DNA of 64,000 bases, from contig NZ_CP155559.1 in NCBI RefSeq assembly GCF_022095615.2, forward strand, positions 3,035,501 through 3,099,500, given 5' to 3'. How positions within the stretch are numbered: the first letter of the stretch is position 1; every line of letters begins with the position of its first letter. Below are positions 26,710 to 36,224 of this stretch, one piece after another. Source of the stretch: Bacillus thuringiensis. GTDB taxonomy: Bacteria > Bacillota > Bacilli > Bacillales > Bacillaceae_G. The position numbers were made by a program, and so were the translations under genes. A model generated the notes under the pieces. That model saw nothing but the letters and a program-made list of their open reading frames with translations, ran no database searches and had not been told where the DNA came from.

Positions 26710-28140
26710 ATGCAATTACAAACTGAGACAAAAAGACAACCTAGTAAACGAAAGTTTAAAATGCCTGATGCGTACGTACTACTATTTTTTATTGCCTTAC
26801 TTTGTGCAATAGCTACTTATTTCGTTCCGGCTGGAGAGTTTAAAAGAGTTACAAATGGGACTGTTACAACGACAATACCAGGAAGTTATCATTCTGTTCC
26901 ACAATCGCCTGTAGGGTTTGTTTCTTTTTTTACCGCTATTGAAAAAGGAATGACACTTGCTGCTCCTATCATCTTCTTAATTTTATTTACAGGGGGTGCC
27001 ATTGCCATTCTTGAAAAAACAGGTGCTCTTGACGGTTTAATCTATCATGTTATTAACAAATTTCGTAATCAGCAATTACTTTTCATATGTATTGTCGCCG
27101 CACTCTTTTCTATTCTCGGAACGACTGGTATTATCGTTAACTCAGTTATCGGCTTTATCCCCATCGGGATCATCGTTGCACGCACATTAAAATGGGACGC
27201 TATCGTTGGCGTAGCAATTATCTATTTAGGCACTTATGCTGGTTTTAATGCTACTATTTTATCTCCCTCACCTTTAGGTATTTCACAAAAAATCGCGGAA
27301 CTCCCAATGTTTTCAGGAATTGGTTTACGTACAGCAATTTATATCTCTTTTTTACTGGCTACCATTCTATATATTAATTGGTATATAAAACGCTTAAAAA
27401 AATCGAATAAAGGAAGCATACTCGGCGATAACTGGTTTCCAAGTAATGCTCTTTCAAGCGAGAAAGAAACAGAGAAAACAGAAGTTCCTTGGACAATACG
27501 TCATAAATTAATTTTACTCGTTTCAGCTTTATCATTAATTGCATTTTTAATAGGTGCTTTTCGTCTACATTGGACGGACGCAGAAATGACTGCTACTTTT
27601 ATTTTCATAGCAATTACAGCCGGAATAATAGGTGGCATGAAAGCAAACGATATCGCTTCTACTTTTCTAGCAGGCTGCCAAAATCTCATATACGGTGCTT
27701 TGATCGTCGGAATGGCTCGTTGTATTTCAGTCATTTTAGAACAAGGTAAATTACTTGATACAATCGTTAACCAACTCGCACAGTCTCTCGAAGGACATAG
27801 CCCTGTATTTGGCGTTCTCGGTATGTATGTAAGTAGTGCCGCATTACATTTCCTTATTTCATCAGGGACAGGTGAATCTGTTATTTTCATTCCGATATTA
27901 GCTCCATTAGCCGATTTCATGCACATTACACGCCAAGTCACAGTACAGGCTGTTATGCTTGGAGAAGGTGTAGTGAACTGCCTCAACCCAACTTCCGGTG
28001 TTTTAATGGGAGTACTCGCAGCGAGCGGCATTTCTTACGGAAAATGGATTCGATTTATGGCTCCACTTGCATTCATTTGGTTTATCATTGGACTTATTTT
28101 TCTTATTGTTGGTGTGAATATTGAATGGGGACCGTATTAA
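26710..28140 (+). CDS. YfcC-family membrane transporter
   Basis: 476 residues with about 12 spans and AAGGAGGG before the ATG. The opening [44 protein letters not shown] and the late [20 protein letters not shown] and NPTSGVLMG blocks are characteristic of the YfcC/DcuC-like (IT superfamily) carriers, often called arginine/ornithine antiporter-like or C4-dicarboxylate carriers. The substrate is not determined. Ends in a terminator. Confidence 0.85.
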   Translation: MQLQTETKRQPSKRKFKMPDAYVLLFFIALLCAIATYFVPAGEFKRVTNGTVTTTIPGSYHSVPQSPVGFVSFFTAIEKGMTLAAPIIFLILFTGGAIAILEKTGALDGLIYHVINKFRNQQLLFICIVAALFSILGTTGIIVNSVIGFIPIGIIVARTLKWDAIVGVAIIYLGTYAGFNATILSPSPLGISQKIAELPMFSGIGLRTAIYISFLLATILYINWYIKRLKKSNKGSILGDNWFPSNALSSEKETEKTEVPWTIRHKLILLVSALSLIAFLIGAFRLHWTDAEMTATFIFIAITAGIIGGMKANDIASTFLAGCQNLIYGALIVGMARCISVILEQGKLLDTIVNQLAQSLEGHSPVFGVLGMYVSSAALHFLISSGTGESVIFIPILAPLADFMHITRQVTVQAVMLGEGVVNCLNPTSGVLMGVLAASGISYGKWIRFMAPLAFIWFIIGLIFLIVGVNIEWGPY

Positions 28141-28226
28141 AAGACTCATATTATACTTAACTTAATAAAATATCTATTCTATTATCCAATCCTATAAAAA
28201 TCATTTATTCTAGTATAGATATAAAC

Positions 28227-28255
28227 AGGGATTGATCATAGTAATCAATCCCTTC
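28227..28255 (+). terminator. Terminator after YfcC gene
   Basis: AGGGATTGAT-catagt-AATCAATCCCT hairpin. Confidence 0.75.
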
Positions 28256-28282
28256 TCTCAAAGTAAAATACCTTTAAGTATT

Positions 28283-29057
28283 TTACTTCCAAATTTTATT
28301 TACCCATTCCGGATGATCAATAAAAGGATTACGATTATGTTGATATTTCGTAAAAATCACTTCATTACGCTTTCGCTCTAAATCATCTACCGGGTCTTGT
28401 TCATTCCATTTTAGTAAAACGGATAGTTTGCCCATGTATGGATCTTTATTGTTATTCACCTTTTCATTTAATTCTAAGTCTATTTCGCCGTTGTCTCCTT
28501 CATAACGAACAGCCATGTAAAATAGCATTCTAGCGATATCTCCTTTTACACTATTACGAGGTTCCCAAGAATCACTATCGTATTTACATTCTGTCGCTTC
28601 CGAATGATTCACACCACCATTATCAAAATCCAAATTTCCACGTGAACTATTTACAGATACATCCGTCGCTCTTAAATGATGCAAATCTGTTCCAGCTCCT
28701 GCAGTCGTTCCAAAATCACCGTGAGATTTTGCCTAAACATGCTCTCGGTTCCAATTATCAACTCCTGAACCATTCGTAAGTTTCCCTTGCGAACGCCCAG
28801 TATATAAGAGTAGCACATTATTTTTATTATTTGGATCTTCATCAGTATCTCTTAGCGCTTCCCAAACCGCACTGTATGATAACTTTGTGTGATCATCAAT
28901 AATATTATGAAGTTCCTTCTTTAATTCTAAACCCGTTTTTCCTATTGCATTATTATAATATGTATCGTCATAGCTTTTTACAGTAATCTCTTGTAGTGAT
29001 GCAGAAGCTACTTCACCGTGTATGATATCGGTGAATGATAGAGATGCAGTACCTAAA
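28283..29057 (-). pseudogene. Endonuclease I (extracellular nuclease) pseudogene
   Basis: The minus strand keeps one frame from LGTASLSFTDIIHGEVASAS (end of a signal peptide) through LLLYTGRSQG, NWNREHV, TAG, AKSHGDFG, GTDLHHLRATD and the end at NKIWK. Endonuclease I proteins have NREHVW at the active site, so TGG has become TAG at 28733-28735. The 5' end is missing: an IS200/IS605-type element sits at 29058 within the signal-peptide codons. The secreted nuclease is therefore inactivated twice. Confidence 0.88.
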
Positions 29058-29065
29058 TTGAACTA

Positions 29066-29135
29066 CCCCCACTTAACACTCTAACGAGCTGTTTGAAGTG
29101 AGGGATTCCTACGAACACCAAGGTATCCCTCAGTT
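29066..29135 (-). ncRNA. Putative omegaRNA scaffold 3' end
   Basis: In TnpB systems the guide RNA scaffold covers the tnpB 3' end and right end and reads out into flanking DNA. Here the hairpin and GTTCAA fit that, so the guide would be the endonuclease sequence just below 29058. Inferred from family knowledge. Confidence 0.45.
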
Positions 29136-30263
29136 TTATGAGTAGGCAATCCCCGTAATCCCTACGGTTAGTAGCCTTATGGCCTCTTTTCTCAAATTTT
29201 CCGCTGCATTCACATCTCTATCATGATACATACCGCAAGAAGGACACTTCCATTCACGCAGGTTCAGGCTTTTCACATCTTTATTTTTGTAGTCGCAATG
29301 CGAACAAGTTTGCGAACTAGCGAATGTTTTCGACACCACAATCACTTGTTTCCCATACCAGCGTGCCTTATACAACAACATCGCTTTGAATTGTGACCAT
29401 GATACTTCTTGAATCGCTTTCGCTAGTTTGTGATTCTGTAACATATTCGATACTTGCAAATCTTCTATCCCAATCACATCGTGGTTTTTGATGATCCTTG
29501 TAGAGAGTTTTTGCAAGTAATCCGTTCTTGCATTTTTGATTCGTTCATGAATACGGGCGACTTTAATTCGCTGTTTATGCCAATTCGCTCCGCCTTTTGT
29601 ACGTCTAGATAGAATACGCTGGGCATGAGCGAGTTTCTTTTCTAATACCCGAGACCATTTTGGATTACCGAATACCTCACCCGTTGAAAGAATAGCAAAG
29701 TTTTTCACACCAACATCTATACCAACAGCGGAATCGGCCTTCGGTAATTCTTGTACTTCTGCTTCAGCAAGAATCGAGACAAAATATTTTCCACTTGGAT
29801 TCCTTCTGACAGTAGCACTCAAAATTCGTCCTTCTACCTCACAACTTTTGACAAATTTGATAAGACCAAGTTTCGGTAACTTCAATTTATTATCTATAAT
29901 CGCAATGTTTCCATTTGTATGTTTCGTTGTATAGGATTGGACTTTATTGTTCTTCGATTTAAACCGAGGTGCTTTGTTTTGTTTTTTGAAGAATCTTGCA
30001 TACGAGTCAGCGAGGTTGTGAAGAGAAGATTGAAGAGCGATACTGTCCACTTCTTTTAGCCATACAAATTCTTTTTTGAGAGTAGGTAATTGCGAAGAAC
30101 AAGTGCCATAGGATAACCCTTTTCCTGTTTCTTTATATCTATCATTCCACTTTTCCAAAAAGTAGTTAAATACAAATCGTGAACAACCAATTGTTTTCGT
30201 AATAGCTATTTTTTGTTCTAAACTAGGATAGATCCGAAACTGATACGCTTTATGGATAAGCAT
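29136..30263 (-). CDS. tnpB: TnpB RNA-guided nuclease
   Basis: 375 residues, full length. The N-terminal HTH ([14 protein letters not shown]) is followed by an OB/REC-like part and a split RuvC nuclease with Asp183 ([10 protein letters not shown]), Glu267 (GIEDL) and Asp350 (DRDVNAA), all intact. A zinc ribbon has Cys320, Cys323, Cys340 and Cys343. TnpB uses an omegaRNA to cut DNA next to a short TAM, favouring retention of the element. GGAAGTGAGG precedes the ATG. The protein appears functional although its host gene is dead. Confidence 0.93.
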   Translation of the reverse strand: MLIHKAYQFRIYPSLEQKIAITKTIGCSRFVFNYFLEKWNDRYKETGKGLSYGTCSSQLPTLKKEFVWLKEVDSIALQSSLHNLADSYARFFKKQNKAPRFKSKNNKVQSYTTKHTNGNIAIIDNKLKLPKLGLIKFVKSCEVEGRILSATVRRNPSGKYFVSILAEAEVQELPKADSAVGIDVGVKNFAILSTGEVFGNPKWSRVLEKKLAHAQRILSRRTKGGANWHKQRIKVARIHERIKNARTDYLQKLSTRIIKNHDVIGIEDLQVSNMLQNHKLAKAIQEVSWSQFKAMLLYKARWYGKQVIVVSKTFASSQTCSHCDYKNKDVKSLNLREWKCPSCGMYHDRDVNAAENLRKEAIRLLTVGITGIAYS

Positions 30264-30290
30264 CGCTTTTCACCTCACTTCCTTTTTTTA

Positions 30291-30834
30291 TTTGTTTAAA
30301 ATCTTTTTCACGATATGCATGAGAACGATATCATGATGTAGCAAAAAATACTAATCACGTATCATTTCTTCTTTTTTGTCGAAAGTCCTCTGTCCCTTTC
30401 AAAAAAATATACAAATGAAAGAAATTTTACAATGAAACCATTTCGTAGATGTAAAAATGCCTCGGAGCTATAACATTTTCTTTCTATAGGAACGAACTGA
30501 TTAGAATACCGGTACCTCATACTGATTCTTCACCAAAAAGAACCTTTAGGCTTTTTCCTAACCGTCATTCAGCTCCCACCTACTCATTGGACCATGTCCT
30601 ACCCATTCCTTGAGGTGGCAGTTTTCTGTCGGGAAATGATAAATTTCAATTTTTTTATGCAATTATGCATATTTGATAAATCGTTCAAAAAACATTTTGA
30701 ATAAAAATTAAGATGATAGTTCGACTTTTCCTTTTTCTATAATTGTCTTTATTTTTTTGGTGTAAAACCCTTCCTCCTCTGAAGAATAAGTACAAAAATA
30801 GATTGGATACCATGTAGGCACCAATCTATTTTAA
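30291..30834. other. Gene-free stretch right of the TnpB element
   Basis: No coding frame is convincing. At 30568-30646 TCCCACCT...AGGTGG...TGTCGGG..ATAAA resembles a degenerate bcr-like repeat. The missing 5' end of the endonuclease gene was sought here and not found. Confidence 0.4.
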
Positions 30835-31191
30835 TTAAAGAAACTGTGTCAATTCTGAGTTCACAACACGTTGTGCAGTAATGATAACACTTTCAGCTGT
30901 TAGTCCATAAACACTATATAGTCCACCAGGTTGATTAGGAACAATTTGAACTTCATATTCAAATGCTTGTCCAAAAGCAGGATGAACTAAACTTAGAGTT
31001 TCAAAAGTAGAAGCATTAGAATTCACATTGAAGTTTACCTGTTCAATTAATACTAATGAACCGTCAAGTCTAAAAACTCTAGCTACTCCAGTAAGTGGGC
31101 CCGCAGTACGGTTAAGGATCTTCACCCTAACTCTATTTGCATTAGCAGGTTGATTTCCTACGTTTTCAATTGGTCCTGTAGTAAGAGCCAT
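30835..31191 (-). CDS. Hypothetical protein, beta-rich
   Basis: 118 residues, MALTTGPIENVGNQPANANR, with GGAGGTGA upstream. Alternating hydrophobic strands (VRVKILNRTAGPLTGVARVFRL, FETLSLVHPAFGQAFEYEVQIV) suggest a beta-sandwich. No signal peptide or Cys. It neighbours collagen-like genes, so a spore/exosporium role is possible but unproven. Confidence 0.7.
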   Translation of the reverse strand: MALTTGPIENVGNQPANANRVRVKILNRTAGPLTGVARVFRLDGSLVLIEQVNFNVNSNASTFETLSLVHPAFGQAFEYEVQIVPNQPGGLYSVYGLTAESVIITAQRVVNSELTQFL

Positions 31192-31400
31192 ATAACATCA
31201 CCTCCATTATATTATTATGATATTCTACGATACACATTGATGTTATAGTTTAATTACCCAATTTATTTTAAATAAAAAAGCTTGTTTCTTATATTTTTAT
31301 AAGAAACAAGCTTTTCTTTTTCAACTACCATTCCTAAGATAAATCTACCCGTCTCAGAAACCATTAGGATTTCTTGACGTTTATGTTGGAATAGAACTAC

Positions 31401-31696
31401 TACTTATTTTGCATAGAACCTATATATTTTTTAACTACTTCATATACATATTCTTGATTTGCCGCTGCTGTATTTGGATTGTATTTTCCTCCGTTTGTTT
31501 TATTGTTAAATAACACTCGAATTCCTAAAAATGGTACGTCATACGCTTTTGCGATTTGCGCTGCTGCAGCGCCTTCCATTTCTTCTACAGATGTACCGTA
31601 TTTTGTATGGAACTATTTCATTCTATCCACTTCATTATTCCAAACATCTGCTGAACCTATAGTCCCTTCAACATAAAGGTTGTTGAAATCCATGAG
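31401..31696 (-). pseudogene. C-terminal fragment of MTA/SAH-nucleosidase-like protein
   Basis: The minus-strand frame reads NNLYVEGTIGSADVWNNEVDRMK, interrupted by TAG (31613-31615) at the last residue, then FHTKYGTSVEEMEGAAAAQI and FLGIRVLFNN, ending IGSMQNK. The SVEEMEGAA motif and IRVLsNN are hallmarks of MTA/SAH nucleosidases (PNP_UDP family). The N-terminal half is missing, replaced by an unrelated fragment. Confidence 0.75.
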
Positions 31697-31921
31697 TATG
31701 TCTATTGCTCTATTCAACATATCAAAGAAGAATATTCGGATGTGTATGAAGAAAATAAATTAGCTTTTCTTTTCCACGAAGAGGACGGAAAAGAGTATCT
31801 TGAATACGGAGAATTAGTGAAAAGCATAGGGGAAGAAGTGGCAGATTTGATTTTCGATAATGTAACAGAGAAGACGTATCAAAAAATCCAAAAAAGAAGA
31901 GAAAATAAAAAGAAAGAATAG
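31685..31921 (+). pseudogene. C-terminal fragment of an unknown protein
   Basis: An open frame without start: EIHEYVYCSIQHIKEEYSDV, then FLFHEEDGKEYLEYGELVKS and a Lys/Arg-rich end NKKKE. Helical and highly charged. It begins exactly where the nucleosidase fragment ends on the other strand, so a recombination joint probably lies near 31685-31695. Confidence 0.45.
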
Positions 31922-32061
31922 CTTATTAGCTACTCTTTTCGTTTGGAATTTCTTGTTTTTCATATCTTCTATTAGGGGGAAATTCACGCTAATAGAATTT
32001 TCGTAATAATGTTTGTTTGTTTGTTTAATAAAATGGATATAGGAGTAAGCACACCAATACA

Positions 32062-32853
32062 TTAGAAGTTTTGCGAACATGAAGTACATGGTCCACCAGT
32101 AGGTTGGAATACAACATTATCAACAAAAGCTACTGCTCCTTCTCCACCTGTAGCTAAGTTTTGGAAACTAACACATGCTGTAGTTACACCGGCAGGTATA
32201 CACGCAACAAGAGTATAATGTTGGAAACCAGCTTGTTGTTGATTTGCAACAGGTACAATGTGTGGAATGTTTAATGGTCCAAGCGTTGTGGGGTTAGGCG
32301 GACATCCTTGACCAAGTTCTGGAAACGATACAGAAGCAACAAGGAGTGCTCCGTCTCTTATATCCCCAGCAAAAGAAAGAGTAAAGCAACAACCTTCTCC
32401 CACATCAACAGATTGAGTCATAATTCCTCCAGGTCCAATAGAAACAGCTAGGGTACTAAGGGTTCCATTTGGAAGAAAACGACCGCTGTGCGCATTTGGA
32501 AATCCTACTTCTGAAATATTTCCCGTTACAATCCATCCTGGAACTGGGTTGCCTGGTGTTGCAGGTTCATCAAATCCAGGGTTATCAAGAAGATTCGTAC
32601 ATGGGCAACATGCCGTAGCAGCTGGTCCCGTAGGTCCTGTAATCCCTGTAGCTCCTGTCGGTCCTGTTGGTCCAGTATTTCCTGTGTTACCTGTCGGTCC
32701 TGTTGGTCCGGTATTTCCTGTATTACCTGTTGGTCCTGTCGCTCCTGTTGGTCCTGTTGGTCCTGTTGGTCCTGTTGGTCCAACTTGAGGTGGAGGTATA
32801 GGGGGGAAGAAACACTCACACGGAATTTCAAATTTCTTTTTAAAATTACCCAT
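32062..32853 (-). CDS. Collagen-like protein with beta-rich C-terminal domain
   Basis: 263 residues. A short N-terminus with [12 protein letters not shown] is followed by about 19 G-P-T/G-N-T/G-A-T triplets (residues about 25-80). A 180-residue domain follows, with [16 protein letters not shown] and strands, and a Cys-rich end. The triplets would form a collagen triple helix; threonines are typically glycosylated in B. cereus-group exosporium proteins. The domain opening N-x-x-D-NPGFE is like carbohydrate-binding modules. No BclA-type exosporium leader is visible. Confidence 0.8.
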   Translation of the reverse strand: MGNFKKKFEIPCECFFPPIPPPQVGPTGPTGPTGPTGATGPTGNTGNTGPTGPTGNTGNTGPTGPTGATGITGPTGPAATACCPCTNLLDNPGFDEPATPGNPVPGWIVTGNISEVGFPNAHSGRFLPNGTLSTLAVSIGPGGIMTQSVDVGEGCCFTLSFAGDIRDGALLVASVSFPELGQGCPPNPTTLGPLNIPHIVPVANQQQAGFQHYTLVACIPAGVTTACVSFQNLATGGEGAVAFVDNVVFQPTGGPCTSCSQNF

Positions 32854-33050
32854 TTTTATATCACCCTATCTTACCCACTTACACCCTATAACCTATGAAT
32901 TAGTAAACAAACAAGTATAAGAAAAGAACCTAAAAAATAAAAAAATATAAACAGCAAGTCCTTATATCACATTCATAGATTAATTTCATAATCTATAAGG
33001 GACATAAATTCACAGGTGTTTTTTATTTTGCTTAAATTTGGTTCCAGATT

Positions 33051-33131
33051 TCATTCATAAATTTCATCATAAAACATGTAAATAACGTTACCTGTTCCTC
33101 CTGTTGCTCCTTCTGGACAACTTATTTTATT
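33051..33131 (-). pseudogene. Tail of a collagen-like gene
   Basis: The minus-strand frame KISCPEGATGGTGNVIYMF ending DEIYE and TGA has two Gly-x-Thr triplets and no start. It is probably a remnant of a collagen-like gene cut off by the Tn3-type end at 33137. Confidence 0.35.
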
Positions 33132-33136
33132 TTTTG

Positions 33137-33174
33137 CTTAACGTGGGTTTTTCCGAAATGCTGGCGATACCTCT
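33137..33174 (-). repeat. Degenerate 38-bp Tn3-family terminal repeat (Tn4430-like)
   Basis: On the minus strand it contains CGCCAGCATTTCGGAAAAA and ends ACGTTAAG. This closely resembles the Tn4430 end as I remember it, with the outer GGGG changed. The outer side faces right, so the vanished element lay to the left. Confidence 0.55.
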
Positions 33175-33471
33175 ACTATATCTTAACGTATTATTGTACA
33201 CCCTAATCACACAATCGAAACACAGTGTCTTCAATAACGAAACAGTGGATGATTAGGATTAACCTGCAATAGACAAAACAGTCTTTTTATTCCAAATAAA
33301 CCACCTGTGGAAATAAATGTAAATATATAACTTGTTTTTACATATATCTCGGTCGAACCCCGTTAGGGTTTATTTCGTATTCAAATCTTTAAATTCCCTA
33401 CACGTAGCCTTTAGAAAAAAGAAACAACCTCTACTATAATTGAGGTTGTATGAGCTTAGCTTGATAGCGAT

Positions 33472-33509
33472 GGGGTAGCACCAACAAAACGTGAATTTCG
33501 TACGCTAAG
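33472..33509 (+). repeat. 38-bp Tn3-family terminal inverted repeat
   Basis: Begins GGGGTAGCACC and ends TCGTACGCTAAG, exactly 38 bases: the GGGG...TAAG form of Tn3-family ends (compare Tn1546). The outer end faces left and the transposase stop codon is 15 bases inside, the normal spacing. Confidence 0.75.
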
Positions 33510-33523
33510 AGATCATTGGTTTC

Positions 33524-33814
33524 TTACTGTTTAGTTGTTTCTAGTGGTTGTAGAAAATCTACTGGTGCACTTTCTCTTTTGCTAAATCGGTATTCTCCTA
33601 GAAAGTTAATGTGTTCCCACCCTACTGAAGAACTATGTTTTAATAATTCTTCATCAAATTGTTCTTTTTTCTTCAAAGCTTTTATTTCTTCACTTAAATA
33701 AATAGTATTCCACATACTAATTGCATTAATTAAAAGGTTTAGTGCACTACTTCTTGGAAGTTGATTTTGTAGCGCTCTTTCTCGTAATTCACTATGTTTT
33801 CCAAAGAAAATAGC
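33524..33814 (-). pseudogene. C-terminal fragment of Tn3-family transposase TnpA
   Basis: AIFFGKHSELRERALQNQL, SSALNLLINAISMWNTIYL and SVGWEHINFLGEYRF are the conserved C-terminal blocks of Tn3 transposases (normally near 980 residues). Only about 95 residues remain; the frame upstream of 33814 is unrelated. With the terminal repeat at 33472 it is the end of a decayed transposon. Confidence 0.88.
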
Positions 33815-33965
33815 GAAAGGCAAGGCGATGAATACATTTACAAAATGACAAAACTGTAAGAATACACGAATGTTTGTAAGAAAGTTCGATGTTTTCCTTT
33901 TTCTTTTTTTATTATAGTGAAAAAGAAGAACGAAATATTCTCTTATGTAGGAAAGGAAGATACTA

Positions 33966-34295
33966 ATGATTGATCTATTAAATAAATGGATGTTAGAAAG
34001 TACAGGCAATTTCAATATCGTTGTAGGACTTACAGCACTTCTATTTTTTGGTTCAGTAATTGCACTTATTATTATTTACAAAAAAATTGGTAAACCAGAT
34101 GAAAGAACAAATGCTATTTATTTAAAAATTACTTCTCGTATGTTTACTACTCAAATTCTAATGAATGCTATATTTATTTCTTTAGTTGGTAAAGATATTG
34201 AGAATTCCCGTCAAATCTTTATATTATTTGAAGCTTTTGTATTTTTTATTGGAGCTATTTATTCGTTTAAATTATATAGACAGGAATATAAATAA
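33966..34295 (+). CDS. DUF2178-like small membrane protein
   Basis: 109 residues with three hydrophobic segments (about 17-38, 63-78 and 86-103) and the cytoplasmic KKIGKPDERTNAIYLKI loop, which resembles DUF2178 proteins. GGAAAGGAAG precedes the ATG. Relatives are often paired with a small XRE regulator, absent here; the Tn3 remnant lies directly upstream. Confidence 0.65.
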   Translation: MIDLLNKWMLESTGNFNIVVGLTALLFFGSVIALIIIYKKIGKPDERTNAIYLKITSRMFTTQILMNAIFISLVGKDIENSRQIFILFEAFVFFIGAIYSFKLYRQEYK

Positions 34296-34316
34296 TTCAC
34301 TTGCAAGAAACAATAA

Positions 34317-34352
34317 AAAAACAGTAGTGTATAAAATCACTACTGTTTTTTT
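34317..34352 (+). terminator. Terminator after the DUF2178-like gene
   Basis: AAAACAGTAGTG pairs with CACTACTGTTTT, then T-run. The remaining bases to 34634 show no supported gene. Confidence 0.85.
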
Positions 34353-34634
34353 ATTATGCATTTTCAAATGTATACTTTTGAATATTAGTTTACTTTCAAA
34401 TCCTCATAAACATTGACCTCACGTAAAATATCCTGATATCCTCGAAACATTAAACAAAAGTATACATTCAAAATATGATAAACAAAGAGACTAAAATACC
34501 CGTGATCAAAAAAGAAAAAACTAGATTCATGCTAACTTTTTTACATAATTCTCGATTGCGGAAGTTGAATTTTATCCTATTTTTCTTTTTATCATATTCT
34601 TTTGTTAACCACGACTTATTCACTTTTATTTTAA

Positions 34635-34919
34635 TTAGTTTTCAGCAATACCGTAAGCAAGTAATAAAATATACCCGATTATACAAATTGCAATAAAATT
34701 AAGTATTATAAGTAGCCATTTCATTAAGCCTTTTTTGGCTTTTAATCCCGAAAAAATCCCTAATAATGGGAACAGAAACATTGAAATAATAAATGGTTTG
34801 CCTAATGGTAGTCCTAGAAATGGTTTACCTAATCTCAACAACAAACCACTAAACATTGTATAAAATAAAACAATGAAGATTACCAAAGTGGCAAGTGAAA
34901 AAACACTATATTTATTCAT
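34635..34919 (-). CDS. Small membrane protein
   Basis: 94 residues with three hydrophobic segments (MNKYSVFSLATLVIFIVLFY start; PFIISMFLFPLLGIFSG; LLIILNFIAICIIGYILLLA). GGAGGTGA precedes the ATG. No family recognised. Upstream to 35079 only AT-rich sequence is seen. Confidence 0.65.
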   Translation of the reverse strand: MNKYSVFSLATLVIFIVLFYTMFSGLLLRLGKPFLGLPLGKPFIISMFLFPLLGIFSGLKAKKGLMKWLLIILNFIAICIIGYILLLAYGIAEN

Positions 34920-35079
34920 ATGGGTTCACCTCCGGAAAGTTAGTTGTTATTTTCAATGTATAATATTCAAATCATTATACAATTACTATTTAATTCTTCT
35001 ACAATGCCATTTAGTCGAACAATATTTTTTTAACGGCTTATTTTATATCGGAATTCGTGTTTTGTTGATGCTATCCTAT

Positions 35080-35103
35080 AAAAAAAGACACCCTAAGGTG
35101 CCT
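35080..35103 (-). terminator. Terminator for the small-membrane-protein operon
   Basis: Minus strand GGCACC-TTA-GGGTGTC followed by TTTTTTT, 130 bases past the stop at 35233. Confidence 0.65.
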
Positions 35104-35232
35104 TCCTCCGACTTGATAACCACGTTGATTTACATAATTATCGATATCGGAAGTAAATGTAAATGATTTTTAAAGTAGGTATACCTACTTTAAATTCTTG
35201 AATTGCGCTCGTTTGTTGAAGTTTAATTTTCA

Positions 35233-35742
35233 TTATACTTTTTGTACTGAGTCCAGCGCTTTTTTTAATTCGTCTGGTTTTTGAGTGCCGATTACCACTG
35301 TGTTATATTTTAACTTTAACTCTATACCTTTATTTCCATTCATGTTATAGGCTTTTTCATTCTTAAGGTTAAAACGAATTCCCCATCCCCCAAATCGTTT
35401 TAGTGGACTGTAAGTAATGCATTCATAATGATGTATATTTTTGAAAAGGTACTGCTTATATTGAAAATGAAAAGGAACAAAACGAACATAAAGACCTTTT
35501 TCACGGACCTCAATGATCAGTTTCAATACACCAAGCATTAATACAGGAAGGGCAATCCCGAAAAACAACCACAAAACAATTAGTACCCCATTAGGGGCTG
35601 GTTTATCTCCAAACGGGGTATCAAGAATAATTTGTTGAATGAATCCATACCACATCAGCATGGCAATTCCTAGTATGAGTATCCATACCCAAATTGGAGA
35701 TCGCTGAACCTCACGAAAGATAACTTGTTCTTGTTGTTTCAT
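35233..35742 (-). CDS. Membrane protein with PH-like domain (DUF6141-like)
   Basis: 169 residues; AGGAGGTGA upstream. Two membrane segments at about 18-37 and 51-75, then a soluble part (LKLIIEVREKGLYVRFVPF...YSPLKRFGGWGIRF...GIELKLKYNTVVIGTQKPDEL). It has the strand layout of bacterial PH-like YdbS/YdbT domains, ending in a helix (PDELKKALD). Function unknown. Follows the 60-residue membrane gene by 25 bases, probably one operon. Confidence 0.7.
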   Translation of the reverse strand: MKQQEQVIFREVQRSPIWVWILILGIAMLMWYGFIQQIILDTPFGDKPAPNGVLIVLWLFFGIALPVLMLGVLKLIIEVREKGLYVRFVPFHFQYKQYLFKNIHHYECITYSPLKRFGGWGIRFNLKNEKAYNMNGNKGIELKLKYNTVVIGTQKPDELKKALDSVQKV

Positions 35743-35767
35743 TAATGATTGTCACCTCCTAAGTGAT

Positions 35768-35950
35768 TTATTTTTCCTCACTCATTTTAAGCCGTTTTGC
35801 ACTTCCGAAAAAAGCACTTCCAATTATGAATATAACGGAAGAAAGGTACATTGTTATCCCTGAGTATTTATTATCAAACATTGTAATATTAAGTAAATTA
35901 ATGAACATCATCAATATAAGTGATATGTACAATCCATTAATATATTTCAC
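35768..35950 (-). CDS. Small two-helix membrane protein, GTG start
   Basis: 60 residues. GGGAGGGG lies 7 bases before GTG 35950. Two hydrophobic helices (YISLILMMFINLL and YLSSVIFIIGSAFFG) with a Lys-rich tail AKRLKMSEEK. It precedes the DUF6141-like gene in the same operon. Confidence 0.65.
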   Translation of the reverse strand: MKYINGLYISLILMMFINLLNITMFDNKYSGITMYLSSVIFIIGSAFFGSAKRLKMSEEK

Positions 35951-36137
35951 TTATGCCCCTCCCTTTTTACTTCACTTTTTTCGGAAACCCCTATGTAATA
36001 AATAGTGGTTTCTAAAGGTATTATTTAAAATATATTTTTCCCTATTTTACTATTTTATAGAGTTGATATGTTGTTTGTTTTCGGTTGAATATTGTATACA
36101 TAATCGATTAACATAACGTATTATTACGTAGATAAAA

Positions 36138-36172
36138 AGGATAATCCGCCCTCATAACGGACTAATTATCCT
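36138..36172 (-). terminator. Terminator after ybaK
   Basis: AGGATAAT...ATTATCCT stem followed by TTTTTATC on the minus strand. Confidence 0.7.
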
Positions 36173-36224
36173 AAAATCTGTATCTAAACTTAATAAAACT
36201 AAAACTTCTTTCCCCTATGTATCA

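Larger units (their letters stand above)
29058..30290 (-). mobile_element. IS200/IS605-family element carrying only tnpB
   Basis: The right end, on the minus strand, shows a stem of CCCTCACTT with AAGTG-GGGG (29066-29106) and stops at GTTCAA (29063-29058), like known IS605-group right ends. There is no tnpA, so it would need help to move. The left end is not identified precisely; 30290 is an estimate. Confidence 0.7.

Noticed and set aside
28733..31615. Stop-codon recoding of TAG as Trp (TAG at 28733 and 31613)
   Set aside because: Both genes are also truncated and one holds an IS end, so ordinary decay is the simpler reading; other genes here use normal stops.
32549..32788. Plus-strand GPV-repeat frame as a second collagen
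   Set aside because: Antisense of the Gly-Pro-Thr codons of the collagen-like gene on the minus strand.
34475..34696. 73-codon plus-strand frame
   Set aside because: No ribosome binding site, Phe/Leu-rich AT composition, and overlap with the supported minus-strand gene ending at 34635.
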